64,000 bases of DNA, taken from the NCBI RefSeq assembly GCF_038502225.1, contig NC_091292.1, positions 50,648,444 to 50,712,443 on the forward strand. Direction: 5' to 3'. The translations under genes were made by a program, and so were the position numbers. Under the pieces are notes generated by a model. It was not told where the DNA came from, did not search any database, and saw nothing but the letters and a program-made list of their open reading frames with translations. The DNA is from Cherax quadricarinatus. Its lineage: Eukaryota > Arthropoda > Malacostraca > Decapoda > Parastacidae. Shown in pieces: positions 1 to 10,550 of this stretch; the first letter of the stretch is position 1, and each line of letters begins with the position of its first letter.

Positions 1-80
1 AAACTAACCATACCACGGGCGGGGTTAGAACCCGCGATCAGAGAGTCTCAAAACTCCAGACTGTAGCGTTAGCCACTAGT
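1..80 (-). mobile_element. tRNA-like SINE (family S1), minus-strand copy
   Basis: The reverse complement contains a B-box/T-arm-like block: a GCGGG stem, a TTCTAAC loop and a CCCGC stem, followed by CCGTGGTATGG. A plus-strand copy lies at 97-215, so the two form a head-to-head inverted pair with a spacer under 20 bases. Further copies are at 10466 and 27775. It is SINE-like rather than a tRNA gene because it is repeated, diverged and lacks a convincing acceptor stem. Confidence 0.65.
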
Positions 81-96
81 TGGATGAATCTTATTG

Positions 97-215
97 TGGC
101 TAGCTGGTCCAGTGGCTACTGCGACAGTCTGGAGTTTTGAGACTCTGATCGCGGGCTCTAACCCCGCCCGTGGTATGGTTTGGTTTTATGTCACTCATAA
201 ATTGTACCCGACATG
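97..215 (+). mobile_element. tRNA-like SINE (family S1), plus-strand copy
   Basis: An A-box-like block (TGGTCCAGTGGCTA) is followed about 50 bases later by a T-arm-like GCGGG/CCCGC stem, then CCGTGGTATGGTTTGG and the body TTTTATGTCACTCATAAATT. The same body follows the T-arm at 10466-10550, which defines the family. The copy runs directly into the (GTAT)n/(TA)n tract. Confidence 0.65.
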
Positions 216-227
216 TATGTATGTATG

Positions 228-306
<79 letters not shown>
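214..306. repeat. (GTAT)n then (TA)n microsatellite
   Basis: Four GTAT units pass into an uninterrupted TA run of about 74 bases. Tyr-Ile open frames across it are artefacts of the repeat. Confidence 0.97.
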
Positions 307-309
<3 letters not shown>

Positions 310-311
310 CA

Positions 312-452
312 AGGAATTCGCAAGAGCAGGCGAAATATACACAAACACTGATCTCTGGCTGAAGGAGACTCGAACCTACGAACCTTGGAACAAGGTATGC
401 AGTGCTTTACCAATATACCCACACTGGACCAATACCTTGGAGTCCAGCTTGC
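312..452 (-). mobile_element. tRNA-like SINE (family S2), minus copy
   Basis: The reverse strand reads GGTAAAGCACTGCATACC, then GGTTCGAGTCTCC (a B-box-like block), then CAGAGATCAGTGTTTGTG and a tail TTTCGCCTG...TTGCGAATT. A second minus copy at 553-727 and a plus copy at 728-846 share more than 100 bases with it. The tail resembles that of family S3 at 45186-45560. Confidence 0.65.
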
Positions 453-552
453 GCTAGACTTTGATCTAAGGCAGCCAGCTTTCAGGGAGAAGGCTTACAG
501 CTTTTCATCTCATCCCCTGCATGCATCAGCCTTACTAGAGATATTAACAATG

Positions 553-727
553 CAAGGAATTCGCAAGAGCAGGCGAAATATACACAAACACTGATCTCTG
601 GCTGAAGGAGACTCGAACCTACGAACCTTGGAACAAGGTATGCAGTGCTTTACCAATCTACCCACACTGGACCAATACCTTGGAGTCCAGCTTGAACTAG
701 ATTTTGATCCAAGGCAGCCAGCTTTCA
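553..727 (-). mobile_element. tRNA-like SINE (family S2), minus copy
   Basis: This is a near-identical repeat of the 312-452 sequence. Its outer end meets the plus copy at a palindromic point (CCAGCTTTCAGGCTGAAAGCTGG) around 728, so the two copies form a long hairpin. Confidence 0.65.
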
Positions 728-841
728 GGCTGAAAGCTGGCTGGACTCCAAGGTATTGGTCCAGTGTTGATAGATTGGTAAAGCACTGCGTACCTTGTTC
801 CAAGGTTCGTAGGTTCGAGTCTCCTTCAGCCAGAGATCAGT

Positions 842-846
<5 letters not shown>
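728..846 (+). mobile_element. tRNA-like SINE (family S2), plus copy
   Basis: Plus-orientation copy with the GGTTCGAGTCTCC B-box-like block at about 812. It ends at CAGTGTT, directly against the (TA)n tract. It is inverted relative to the two preceding copies. Confidence 0.65.

Positions 847-911
<65 letters not shown>
844..911. repeat. (TA)n microsatellite
   Basis: Uninterrupted TA dinucleotide tract lying between SINE S2 and the 3' end of the minus-strand non-LTR element. Confidence 0.97.
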
Positions 912-916
<5 letters not shown>

Positions 917-928
917 AAAGTGGATCTA

Positions 929-2405
929 CTACTGTTGGTTTTCGGTTATCTCGAATACATCGTCCAGCTCCCCTGCGGTGGGCCGCGTGCCCAGAATGCT
1001 GCAGGCATTTCCTCTCTGGATCGCAACACTGAGTCTCTGAAAGAGGAAGCTGGTCGCCCTGTGGTTCTTGGTTTCTATGATGAGCTTTTCACCCAGCTCT
1101 TTGAGGAACTTTAGAGCACACTTGCCCCATGCTCCAAGGGTCTCCGACCCTATTGGAATGAAGTTATAGCAAGGGGGAAGGTCTTCATATTTTCGGATCT
1201 TCTGGGTCTCCCTGTGGCTGGCAGCTCCACCCCCTTCCACTACAGAGTATGGCAAGTAGGTGTCTGCCAATGTGGCAGCACAGGTGTAGTCCCAGGCAAT
1301 CTGCTTTCCATCCTTCCAGGGTAGCATAGTGGCTCCATCAGGACGCTTTTGACTTCCATCAGACCTCTGTACTTGGGGTTCCCGTTGAGCTGGGCAACGG
1401 GCTGTGGCGAGGCTTCTCTTTATTATGTCATTGATCTCCTCATGTCTGGCATACTTCTCTTCTGCTGTGTGGCACACGAGACCATGGAGTCCGAATTGAT
1501 CAGCTGTCGCCCTGCCGCAAATACACCTATGTTCGGTGAGGATGGGGGCGGCTAGGCGAAGAGCAACACCAATCCGAATGGCCTGTGGGTCGAGACGGGT
1601 GCCCAGGGAGGAATTGGGAACAGCTAACAGGAAATCTCCTGAGTGTGGTGCCTTCACTGCCAGGAGACGAGCTTTGTTCTTTCCTGAAGTATTAAAGAGC
1701 ATTGTGTTGGCGATTTTTTCCATGATCGGTTTGTCCCAGTGGGACTGTTTGTGCTGTTTGGGAGGAGCTGGTCTACTGGAGGAGTCTGTAAGGGTGTCCC
1801 ACCGAATTGCTGCTTCAGTAAACCTGGGGTCTTGAGCTCCTACCAAGTCTCTCAAGCGTTCGGGCACTATCTTCTTGACTAATGCACTGGAAGCCAAACA
1901 CGAAGACAGAAAAGCAGGTAAAGCAACATGCGTTGCTTTACGCACCCCTATACCTCCCAGTCGCACTGGGAGGGTTGCCTGATCCCATTGCTCATCCTCT
2001 AGTGACAGGTTCAGTGCCTTCTTAAAAGTTGATCTCAGGTGTGCGTCATATTCATCGAGCGTTGGGTTGTCAAAAGAGGGTGCACACCTCAAGAAGTGAG
2101 TCAGTCTTGGCATAGTAAGACACCTTGTGAGGAGATACAGAGCATCATGGGCATCAAGATCGCTTATTCTCTCCTCCATTCTCATAAGGTCATTCAGTTT
2201 GTCCCTGAGGACAGTATCGATGGCCTGGTGACCCAGCGGTGCCCCCAAGAGGGTACTGTTGGACGGAGTTGTAGTTGAGATTTCCGGGAGGATTCTTCGC
2301 ACAGCATTGATTATTTCCTGGTTCGCTGTGATGATTTCACACTTAGAGGGATTGAGGATGAGTCCCAAGCCTTCTCCCTGTGTTTTCACCAGTTGTAGGT
2401 CCTGT
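929..2405 (-). pseudogene. C-terminal RT thumb plus zinc knuckle and restriction-like endonuclease
   Basis: This is the C-terminal part of the element's reverse transcriptase, about 490 residues ending in a stop at 929. It begins just after the RT palm, with thumb-like sequence and an LGGIGVRKA block. From about residue 289 it has CxCG, then HGLVCH and RHEEIND, a CCHC-like knuckle typical of elements with a restriction-like endonuclease. Around residues 349-370 RPDG is followed 12-15 residues later by WDYTC, matching the PD...D core of the PD-(D/E)XK fold. Such nucleases nick the target DNA to prime reverse transcription. The frame is uninterrupted here, but it is separated from the palm domain by the 2406-3588 insertion. 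Confidence 0.75.
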
Positions 2406-3588
2406 TACAAAAAACGCGATTCTAAAAGCTTAGTGATCTCCAGTGAATACTAGAAAGGACTGCCCTTCTAGCATCCAGCCTGTTACTGGGTTTTCGTAAC
2501 AAGTAGTCAGTATCCTTGTCCAATTATCCATTAAAATTCAGTATGGTTCAATAGTGCTTTAGGATTACAACTGGTAGGCTACTAACTAGAGAAATTAAAA
2601 ATTTAATAAATTTATTAAGTCTAGAGGTATATTATCAAAGTAAATTAAATCACAGCAATCAAAATAAAATCAATCTCTCGAGTTCAATATTATTGTGCTG
2701 AAAGCACATATCACATTTATAATTCTTAAGTACCGTCAGGTTCATTAACATTTAATAAGATATTACAAATATGTACAAGTAAGTGTGTGTATGCGTGTAA
2801 GTGCTCTTTAGTTAGCTATGTCTCAAGACTCGAATAAGACTTAAACAAGTGACTGACAAAGTCCTCAAATAAACTAACTTCTTGACCGACTGGCAACCCA
2901 AACAGTCTTCTTGAACAACAAAGAATGCTAAGCCCAATAGCAATGCAATATCAAGCGACTGCGACACAGAATCAGGAACAAGGAGATAATATAACGACAC
3001 TAAGTAGGAACCATCTGCAGATCCTCCACAAAAGTTACAAAACTCCCATAATACTGAATCTACGTTCAGCATAGGAAAAACGTGACTGTGACAATACACA
3101 GAAACCAGTACAAAATTAGGTCAGAAGCTATAGCTAAGGACCTGAGATGTTCAGAGTGTCTAAGAGACACACAACCTCAGTACAACGTCGAAAATCACTA
3201 AGTCTATACAATGTTCTGAGAACAGAGTTCTACAGAACTAACAAGAATAATGAGACGGACAATCTGTCCAACCACCAAGCGAGTCTACAGCAGACTGAAT
3301 ATTTCACGAGAGGTGAGGACACCCCCCCTCGATCACGTGATAGCTACGTGGACAACTGCAGCTCAGAAGCCGGCAGTATAACGAGCGACAAGCGATAATT
3401 ACAGTAGTTTGACAATCAAGACTAACTGAGCACATTTTATATACATCCTAACAACATAAGCTAAATAACAATATAACAGTCAAATAATAATATAAAGTCA
3501 TACATTTACGATTTAGCTATTATCGCAAATATAAGCAATATAAAATTAAATGAAAAGGTAATATACATTATATATACATAATAATCAT
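2406..3588. mobile_element. 1.18-kb insertion of unknown family
   Basis: The host ORF is broken here and resumes in frame on the other side. The junctions read CCTGT|TACAAAAA and ATCAT|TGTAACCC, giving a short TGT duplication (or an imperfect TGTTA/TGTAA). The inverted ends GTTACAA/TTGTAAC would suit a solo LTR or a DNA transposon. The insert is AT-rich, with no ORF I can assign; open frames at 2812-3099 and 3147-3398 show no recognisable domain. Confidence 0.6.
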
Positions 3589-5108
3589 TGTAACCCATTC
3601 AGGGGTTGCAACAGGTCCCCCACGAGGGACTCTTCAGTACCTGCCAGAGTGCCGTCATCCAGGTACCAGATATTGAGCTCACTGCATAGGCTGGAAGTTA
3701 GTTCTCTTACTGCCAAGCAGAAGAGAAGTGGAGCAAGTGGGTCACCCTGCTGAACACCCTCTGATGATTGAATTTCATGTTCTCCAAACAAAAGAATTGA
3801 GGGTTTGCTGTAGCCGGCTGAAATGAAGGGAAAGAGACTGGGGAACCGAACCCGAACAGCTGGCAAAACAGCATCTCTCCTCACCATATTAAAGGCATTT
3901 CTAAAATCAAGTTTGACTATGGCCTTGTCTTCTGGTAGGTCCCTGATGTAGGCCCTTGCCGCATGAGCTGCAGCTTCACTGCCTTGAGAGACCCCAAAGC
4001 CCAGTTGGTGTGGCTGGAGTAAAGTGGCAGCTTCTAGGCGAAAGTTTCTCACTGCTGCTTTGGCAACGAGACGGCGAAGAGTGTTTCCAACTGCAATGGG
4101 TCTGATTCCCCCATCCCTCTTCTTCAAAGCACATAGTGAGGCTCCAAAAAAGAAAGGTTTAATTTCTTCTGGGATTCGCCCAGCCAGGCAATTGTTGACG
4201 AAAGGTGTTAACTCGGTGAGAAGAATTGATGCAGATTCACCGAGTACTGGATTTACCATCTCTTTGAGGTGCTGAGGTCGAATTCCAGTGTAACCTCCTG
4301 CAGATCCTGCTGGAAATGACACGATCGCCTTATAGACTTCCGATTCTGGCAAAATTAATTGTTCAGTGATAGGGTCTTCCTCAGGGTTGTCGTTGATGGC
4401 TGTGGTGTCCCTAGTTGGATGCTTGTCTCTTAGTGCTTGGGCCGTGGTCTCATCCTTGGGGACTACAGTGTCGTCACTTGTAATTATTCTTATTGCTCCC
4501 ACTGTGTTACCTTCCTCAATTTTTTTGCTAACCTGTGCGCAAATTTTCTCGTTCTCAGTAGGACTTTTCTTGGGTCTGCCTCTTTGATTCCTGCGATGAT
4601 GGGGCAGAGGGACACAGTTATCCGTTCTTGGGTAGTTGCGCACTGCCTTGATAACTGACGTGGTTAGCAGTTTGCCTCGTCTTTCAGGAACTGCAAGACA
4701 GACATTGCCGAACAAGAGAAGGTTGCGCCATGCTTGGATGGTGCCTCGGGCTTCTAAGTTGGTGGAACCTCCATTCACCTGCTTAAGAAGGTCTGTGAAT
4801 TTCCCTGCTGCATATGGGCGAGCTGCTTTAGGGATGTGGGATAGTGTACTGCTAGCAGTGGATTTGAATGCCAACAGAAGGTTATCGCAAGTGACGAGGT
4901 TGCCATTGGAATTGTCATCTGCCTGTGGAGGCTGTGGGCTGCTCTCTGCTGGGGGCATATGTGATCCCGCACACCTATTGTGTGCACGAATATGGCCGTC
5001 CCTGTTGCGTGCTCGAAACTCTCCACACACCTGACATGTGCCTCTTCTTTCATTGTTGGGTGCATTGTTTCCCTGGCTTTGTGGCTGGCTGGCTTCATCG
5101 TCTGTCAT
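3589..5108 (-). pseudogene. N-terminal zinc finger and reverse transcriptase palm
   Basis: About 507 residues from an ATG at 5108. A zinc finger lies at residues 25-46 (CxxC, then HxxxH and C). A basic RGRPKK stretch near 176-182 looks like an AT-hook. The RT runs from about 260 onward: motif A LDFRNAF (400-406), motif B QQGDPLAPLLF (about 454-463), and motif C YLDDG at 482-486. YLDD instead of the FADD/YADD usual in non-LTR elements is notable. The frame is open to the insertion site, so catalytic residues are intact, but the product is severed from the endonuclease part. Confidence 0.8.
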
Positions 5109-5220
5109 ACCTCAAACTGTGTGATAAGCCCAAGCTGAAGGGAAAATGGCGCATGGCACATTCCGCATGTAGTTCATGGTGGTGGTGGGGGGGGGAGGAG
5201 AGGGGCGTCCAGTCCTTTTA

Positions 5221-5891
5221 AGCACATATTTAAGCACATATACAGTACAATAACAACCCCCCCCCAAAAAAAAAAATGTTGATTCGCACATTATACAAAC
5301 CATAAAAACATAAAACATTACACAGTCGCAATATGCGTAAAGAACACACACACAATTTTTTTTATCACACAAATTTTAACAAACATAAAAGGCATCAAAT
5401 CTTCACACATTTTAATGTCATCCTCAACCATACGTATGCAAACGATACATTGAAAATAAAACTGAAGAACAGAAACATAATGGTAAAACATACAAAAAAC
5501 TAACAAACAGGGTATGATCTCACATGACCAAAAAGAAAAAAACTTACCAGCCAAGAAAACTAACAGGAGGCAAAACCCCAAAAGCATTCAGAAAACCCCC
5601 ACTTCCCCGACCTCAAACGAACCATCCACCAAGCACCCTACACACACCACCAAAAAAACCAGCTCAAAAGAAACCCAGGCGCCAGACCCAGCATAACTGC
5701 AGGTCCCCAGTGAAAAAACACTACTCATTCCCCCCTCATACATGCACCCTTCATTCCACATGCCACAATCTCACACACCCCAACCCCACGTCTAGACACG
5801 TGTATATGCCCTATCCACAACTACTCAACACACTATGAAAATCCTATTTCACATGTAAACCCAGAACCGGGGAGTCCAGCCCCCATCGGGC
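5221..5891 (-). other. 3' UTR of Tx1-like copy 1
   Basis: No coding signal. Read on the minus strand it is T-rich and G-rich, with T and G homopolymers near 5260-5280. It ends close to the leader of the RLE-type element, so the two elements lie head to tail. The exact 3' end is not clear. Confidence 0.5.
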
Positions 5892-8800
5892 CTACCCCAC
5901 TCCCAAACGTAGTAGGCCTTTCACTGTCAAGCTGCGAGATCCCTCGGGAAAGCTGGTTATCCACTTCTCCCCATATATAAGCCTGTTCCTACAAACTGTC
6001 CTATAGACACATACTACAAGTGCCCTTACCCTAAAAACACCCCCAACCTCCCTCATACCCCAAGAAACATACAAAAAATCCGCCACCACATACATGACAG
6101 CCCACCTGATATACTTAGGAAACCCACCCCACATCAAAAGTCAAAGCCCATAGGACCGATATATTAACCCCTCCCCACCAGACTGAAAACCCTCCCTAAC
6201 CACATCCGCACAACTCCCAAAGATTCGCAGAAATAAACCACACGGAACGCCCTCTCCTCTTCCCCACAGATCAGGAAATTTCCCTCTTGCACATAACCCA
6301 TCCTTCGCAAACCAGCCCTCGAAGCTAAAATTCCCATAAAAAACTTGTAGACCAGTTTCCTAACCCTCGGTTTCAACCTAAGGTTTCTGAAATCCTCCCA
6401 AATACCCCTCCAATCATACATGGGAAAAGAGGTTACACGCTGTATCATCTCTGGACGGCTACCCACCCTTTCCAGGCGTCCCACCTTCACGTTCCTCACG
6501 TCCCAAACAGAAAACGCAGCATATCCTCACACACTAACAACTCCTTCCCTTCCCACCATTTCTGTGCATCAACCATAACCTCCCCTACCCATTTACCCCC
6601 CTCCCCACCCACCCTGAGGAAGCACTGTTTCACATACACAGCCATCGCTCGAGGCCCCAACGAGAGGAGGCCCAAACCACCCAGCCGAACATTTGTCATC
6701 ACGACCTCCCTCCTTAACCACGCCCTCCCATAACCCCAGACATATCTTAAAACCCTCCTCTGTAGTTCCTCATTATCCACTGAGCTCAGGGGATACACCT
6801 CTGCCACACCCCACACCTTGCTATAAACAAGGGTATTGACACCCACTGCCCTCTGTTGCAAAGTAACATCTCCAGCCTTTAAACCCCTGAGCCTCCTCAA
6901 AGCCCTGCTGACAACTACCTCTGAATTCACCCTTTGCACCTCCTGTACATTTGCCAAGTATATGACACCACAGATGCTAAGTCTTTCAACTACAGGCCAC
7001 CCATACACCTCACCCAAACCCTCCCCCCACCCAAGAACCCATCTCCAGCAGCTTCGACTTCGCACCATAAACACTCATTCCCGTTACCGCCCCAAAGAGC
7101 TCAAGCACCCATTCCACGTTTCACAAACCCGCTTCCCCATATACCAAAACCGTGTTATCATCCACATAGCCCACAATTCCTGCGCCTTGAGCTTCCCTCT
7201 CACCTTTACTCCTCACCCTACCTAAGCCCATAAAAAGGATTCTGCAAATATGCAAAAAGAATTTGAGACAGCGGACATCCCTGTCTCAAACTCCTCTCCA
7301 TTCGTACCAGCAAACCCAACCTGCCATTCACCTGCACTCTAACCACTGCTGACGAATACAGAGTATGGACCCACCTCACAATATCCTCCCCAAACTCCTG
7401 TCTCAATAAAATAACCCTCAACATCTCCCTATCCACACAGTCATATGCATCTTTCCAATCAAGTCCCAAGATACCCCCCACTTGACATGCCTCCAAAAAA
7501 TCTCTCATTCATCCATGCCCCTCACTCATACTCCGTCCAGGTATTGCAAACTGACCCCGATGTATAACCAACCCAATCACCCTATTCATCCTGTTACTTA
7601 AAACTTTTGTAAATATTTTGTAATTCAAACACATAAGGGAAATCGCCCGGTATGCACTCGGTTCCTTTCCCTCCCTTTTTTTTGGCACCAAAACAACAAC
7701 TCCCATACTCTGCGACGTACCTAACACACCCCCATCCTTCATACAGTTTAACAACGCTACCAGATAATGCTTTAGACAATCCCAATGCACCAAATAAAAA
7801 TTCTTAGGTACCCCACCAATCCCAGGCGCCTTTCTTCTACTCATCCTAAGCACAGCCTCATCGACCTCCCCCTCACTAATCCCTCCCCAGAGTTCCTCAC
7901 GCTCCATCTCAAAGCATTCAAAATCCCCTCTCCCAACACGCCCCCCTCCCAGTCCCCTTGCACTCCCCTCCTCAATTTTTCCCTAAACCAAAGGTCTGCA
8001 TAGTTGCCCATGCTTTCCATCGCACAGAGCACCTGTCCCTTCCGATAACCTCCCACACTCACCTCCAAATTCAAAAGTGTGGTTACCTGCTGCCTTACCC
8101 TAAACCCACACAAAACACAACCGGAGGACCTGTCACCCCAAACCACCTCCTCCAATCCCCCTCTGACACGAATAGCATCAACATACTCATTTTTTATGTC
8201 AGCTAGCCAGCCCCTGAGTTCTGCAATGTCCTGGTACCTACCACCCCATCCCCCCTCATAACGAACATTCAGCTGTCCCTCCAGGTATTTTTGCAACCCA
8301 AACTTCCACCACACCTCCTCTCTACCCTTAGACTTATAATATGCCATAATTCCCGGCTTAGCACTTGACTCCCACCATTCCAACATGCCCACTCCTTGAT
8401 CCCTTTCCTCCGAAAAAGATTTCCACCAGTCCTTGAAAAACGGTCCCTCCCCTTCCCCAGAAAGTAGCCGCACATTCAATTTCCAATAACCTGGATAAAT
8501 TCTAACCATACCATTCCACGCCAGGTCTGCCATGATCACCCAATTGTCCAAAAACCCGATGTCAATTGACTGTACCCACTGAGTCACATATATTCTCTCC
8601 AATCCTGTAGCAAAGCCCCTTCTAACATACATGTGCTCCACCCTCCACCCCTCACTTCCTACCACATCACACACTCCCACATCCCTCAGCACATCCCGTA
8701 ATACCCCAAGCACACAACCCGCCCCTCTCGGCTCCACATGCTTATTTGGAATAACACAATTCCAGTCTCCTCCCAGAACTGCAACCATGGGTAAACCCTG

Positions 8801-9171
8801 TAAACGGTACAACAAAACTTTCTTCACAAAATCTACCTTTACTCTACTTTGGCCGTACGCCGGCATGTAAACACCAATAAAACGTGCCTGCACCTCCCCC
8901 CAGACCCTATCCACCCTCACAACCCTCCCTCTCCCCCCTCCTCCCAGGCAATGACACGAAAGGGGCTGGACTCCTTCACCACTACTGCCACTCCACCCTT
9001 TAGCCTCGCCAAACTACCCACAAACATCTGATGACCTTTCAACCTCAACTCGTATCCATACTTATAATTATGTTTCTGAATGAAACATACATCCACATCA
9101 AAACACCTCAAAACTCTCACTACCCATGCACGCTTCACTTCAGCCCTAAGGCCACTGACATTAATAGTTAC
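5892..9171 (-). pseudogene. ORF2 of Tx1-like copy 1: APE endonuclease plus reverse transcriptase
   Basis: Fragments in several frames add up to a full ORF2. The APE endonuclease starts near 9171 (VTINVSGLRAEV, then CFIQKHNYKYG). Next comes a linker, then the RT: KAPGIGGVPKNF near 7830, motif A GLDWKDAYDCVD near 7450, motif B SLRQGCPLS near 7290 and motif C YVDDN near 7165. The L1/Tx1-like C-terminus has DWRGIWEDF and a CGEEE...CE zinc-like stretch near 6260. At least five frame changes separate the open pieces (8920-7841, 7907-7509, 7508-7218, 7074-6496, 6499-6164, 6137-5892). Confidence 0.7.
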
Positions 9172-9179
9172 ACACTTGA

Positions 9180-10428
9180 AAGCTTCAACAAAGGGGGCTT
9201 TCCCTTATGCCACTGGGTCTTACCCTGTCTGCCTTTTAAAAAACTAGAGCCGTCGCATGCACTCTTCCCCTCCTGTCTCTCCTCCCTCCCTTGTGCACAC
9301 CTCAACCCCAACCTAGCTACATTCCCTGACAACTTCTTACCATGCCGCTGGGCCAGTGTGAGAACCTCATCATCCAATAACTCCCCACCCCAGTTCCAAC
9401 TCGACATTCTCACCAGGCTCATGGACCTCAGCCTCCACCTGTTGGCATTGCAAATCATCAGTTTCCAAAACCAAATGCCATGGTTCCTGCCCCAGGTCCA
9501 CAGAACCAAACTGGGAATCCGTCCCCACAGCAGATAAAACTTCCGTCGGCTCATCCAGTAAGTTGCTGATCACGTCCTGCAGGGGGAGGTCCAAGGTCTC
9601 CTGGAGTGCATGAGACATCCCCTGCACCTCTACCTCTGTCTCAGGTCCAATCCCCGAGGGGCCGCCCGACACCGTCAGCATCGCACAACGTTCCTTCACG
9701 CCCTCAACCTCGTCTGCCCAAGTCATCTGTCCGGCTCCTGCCACAGGCACCGATGAGGAACACTCCAAAGGTGTCGACACCACCAACGTTGCCAAATCCT
9801 TTGAACGTCATGGAGCCACCTTTCATCACTCTGCCACCATGTGATCAAAACCTCCGCACATGCGACATGTTTGCTGTTGTCCTGCATATGTGACATATAC
9901 TTGCATCCTGAACTCCTCAAGAACAACATAGAAGGGAATGGCCCTCCTCAACGTCACTTTCAAAGTGAATGAACCTTCAGGCAATCCAGCGTAAAGCCCA
10001 TCCTTCCACCTTCCCAACGTCGCCGTATGCACCTCACCATAACACTTGAACGCCTCACTAACGTCCACGGCGTCCGCCTCAAAGGGGACATAACAGATCC
10101 TTACCCAGGTGTAGATTCCGGAAGCATCCTGCAGATGTACCTCCATCCCCAAAGTCACAGGAAGGCACTTCTGATATAAGGCCACCGTCCGTTCATAGGC
10201 AGCCACTGAACAAAACTTTATGAAGATTCTTGTTGTCCCATTCAGTGCTATGCCACGCAGCTCGTCGTCGCCAATATTGTATCTCTGATCATCGCCGGCA
10301 GCATTGCAGAAGCCGTTGACGGGTGAATCACACCCTTCACGTCAACACACCATATTCCTGCATCTACCACTGGTAGCCATCTTGGAGAAAACAGGAAACT
10401 GCACAGGAAAAACAACTCAAACAGGAGC
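9180..10428 (-). pseudogene. ORF1 of Tx1-like copy 1: RRM-like RNA-binding protein with CCHC knuckle
   Basis: The start region is ambiguous: an ATG at 10428 or the conserved ATGGC at 10380 in another frame. The central part (10310-9826, after one frameshift) contains GIALNGTTRIFIKF, then TWVRICYVPFEAD and YGEVHTATL, an RRM-like core. It then has VTYAGQQQTCRMCGGFDH, the first three ligands of a CCHC knuckle. An acidic, low-complexity tail follows (9795-9370) with WADEVEGVKERC. The same blocks occur in copy 2 and copy 3. Such ORF1 proteins coat element RNA. Confidence 0.65.
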
Positions 10429-10465
10429 ATCTGTGCAGCAGATCCTCTAGGCCCGAGAACAAAAA

Positions 10466-10550
10466 GGACAATATCTGATCGCAGGTTCTAACCCTGCCCG
10501 TGGTATGGTTTGGTTTTATGTCACTCATAAATTGTACCCGACATGTGACC
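10466..10550 (+). mobile_element. tRNA-like SINE (family S1), partial
   Basis: Contains the T-arm-like stem GCAGG/CCTGC around TTCTAAC, then CCGTGGTATGG and the S1 body TTTTATGTCACTCATAAATT. The stem differs from the 1-215 copies by a paired change (GCGGG/CCCGC). The A-box half is missing; it abuts the 5' end of Tx1-like copy 1. Confidence 0.6.

Larger units (their letters stand above)
912..5220 (-). mobile_element. RLE-type non-LTR retrotransposon, split by an insertion
   Basis: One minus-strand element supplies an N-terminal zinc-finger/RT part (3589-5108) and a C-terminal part (929-2405). Removing 2406-3588 joins the two in one frame, giving a protein of roughly 990 residues, a normal size for single-ORF elements with a C-terminal restriction-like endonuclease (R2 superfamily layout). 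There is no N-terminal APE domain. The 3' end abuts a (TA)n tract. Upstream of the ORF (5109-5220) is a short leader with a C-rich run. The clade name is left open. Confidence 0.75.
5221..10465 (-). mobile_element. Tx1/L1-like non-LTR element, copy 1 (decayed)
   Basis: A two-ORF element on the minus strand: 5' UTR 10429-10465, ORF1 about 10428-9180, ORF2 about 9171-5892, 3' UTR to about 5221. The same order and sequence recur on the plus strand at 12437-25379. The ORF1 architecture (RRM-like region then one CCHC knuckle after a YAGQ motif) and the APE-RT ORF2 with an L1-type C-terminus point to the Tx1 group. Many frameshifts and stops make it inactive. Confidence 0.65.

Noticed and set aside
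94..351. Proteins rich in Tyr-Ile repeats around each (TA)n tract
   Set aside because: Pure translation of the TA microsatellite.
2405..3595. A GT-AG intron on the minus strand splitting the RLE ORF (GTTACAA ... GTAACAG)
   Set aside because: GT-AG removal puts the downstream sequence out of frame (a TGA appears within a few codons). Removing an insertion with a short target duplication restores the conserved frame exactly.
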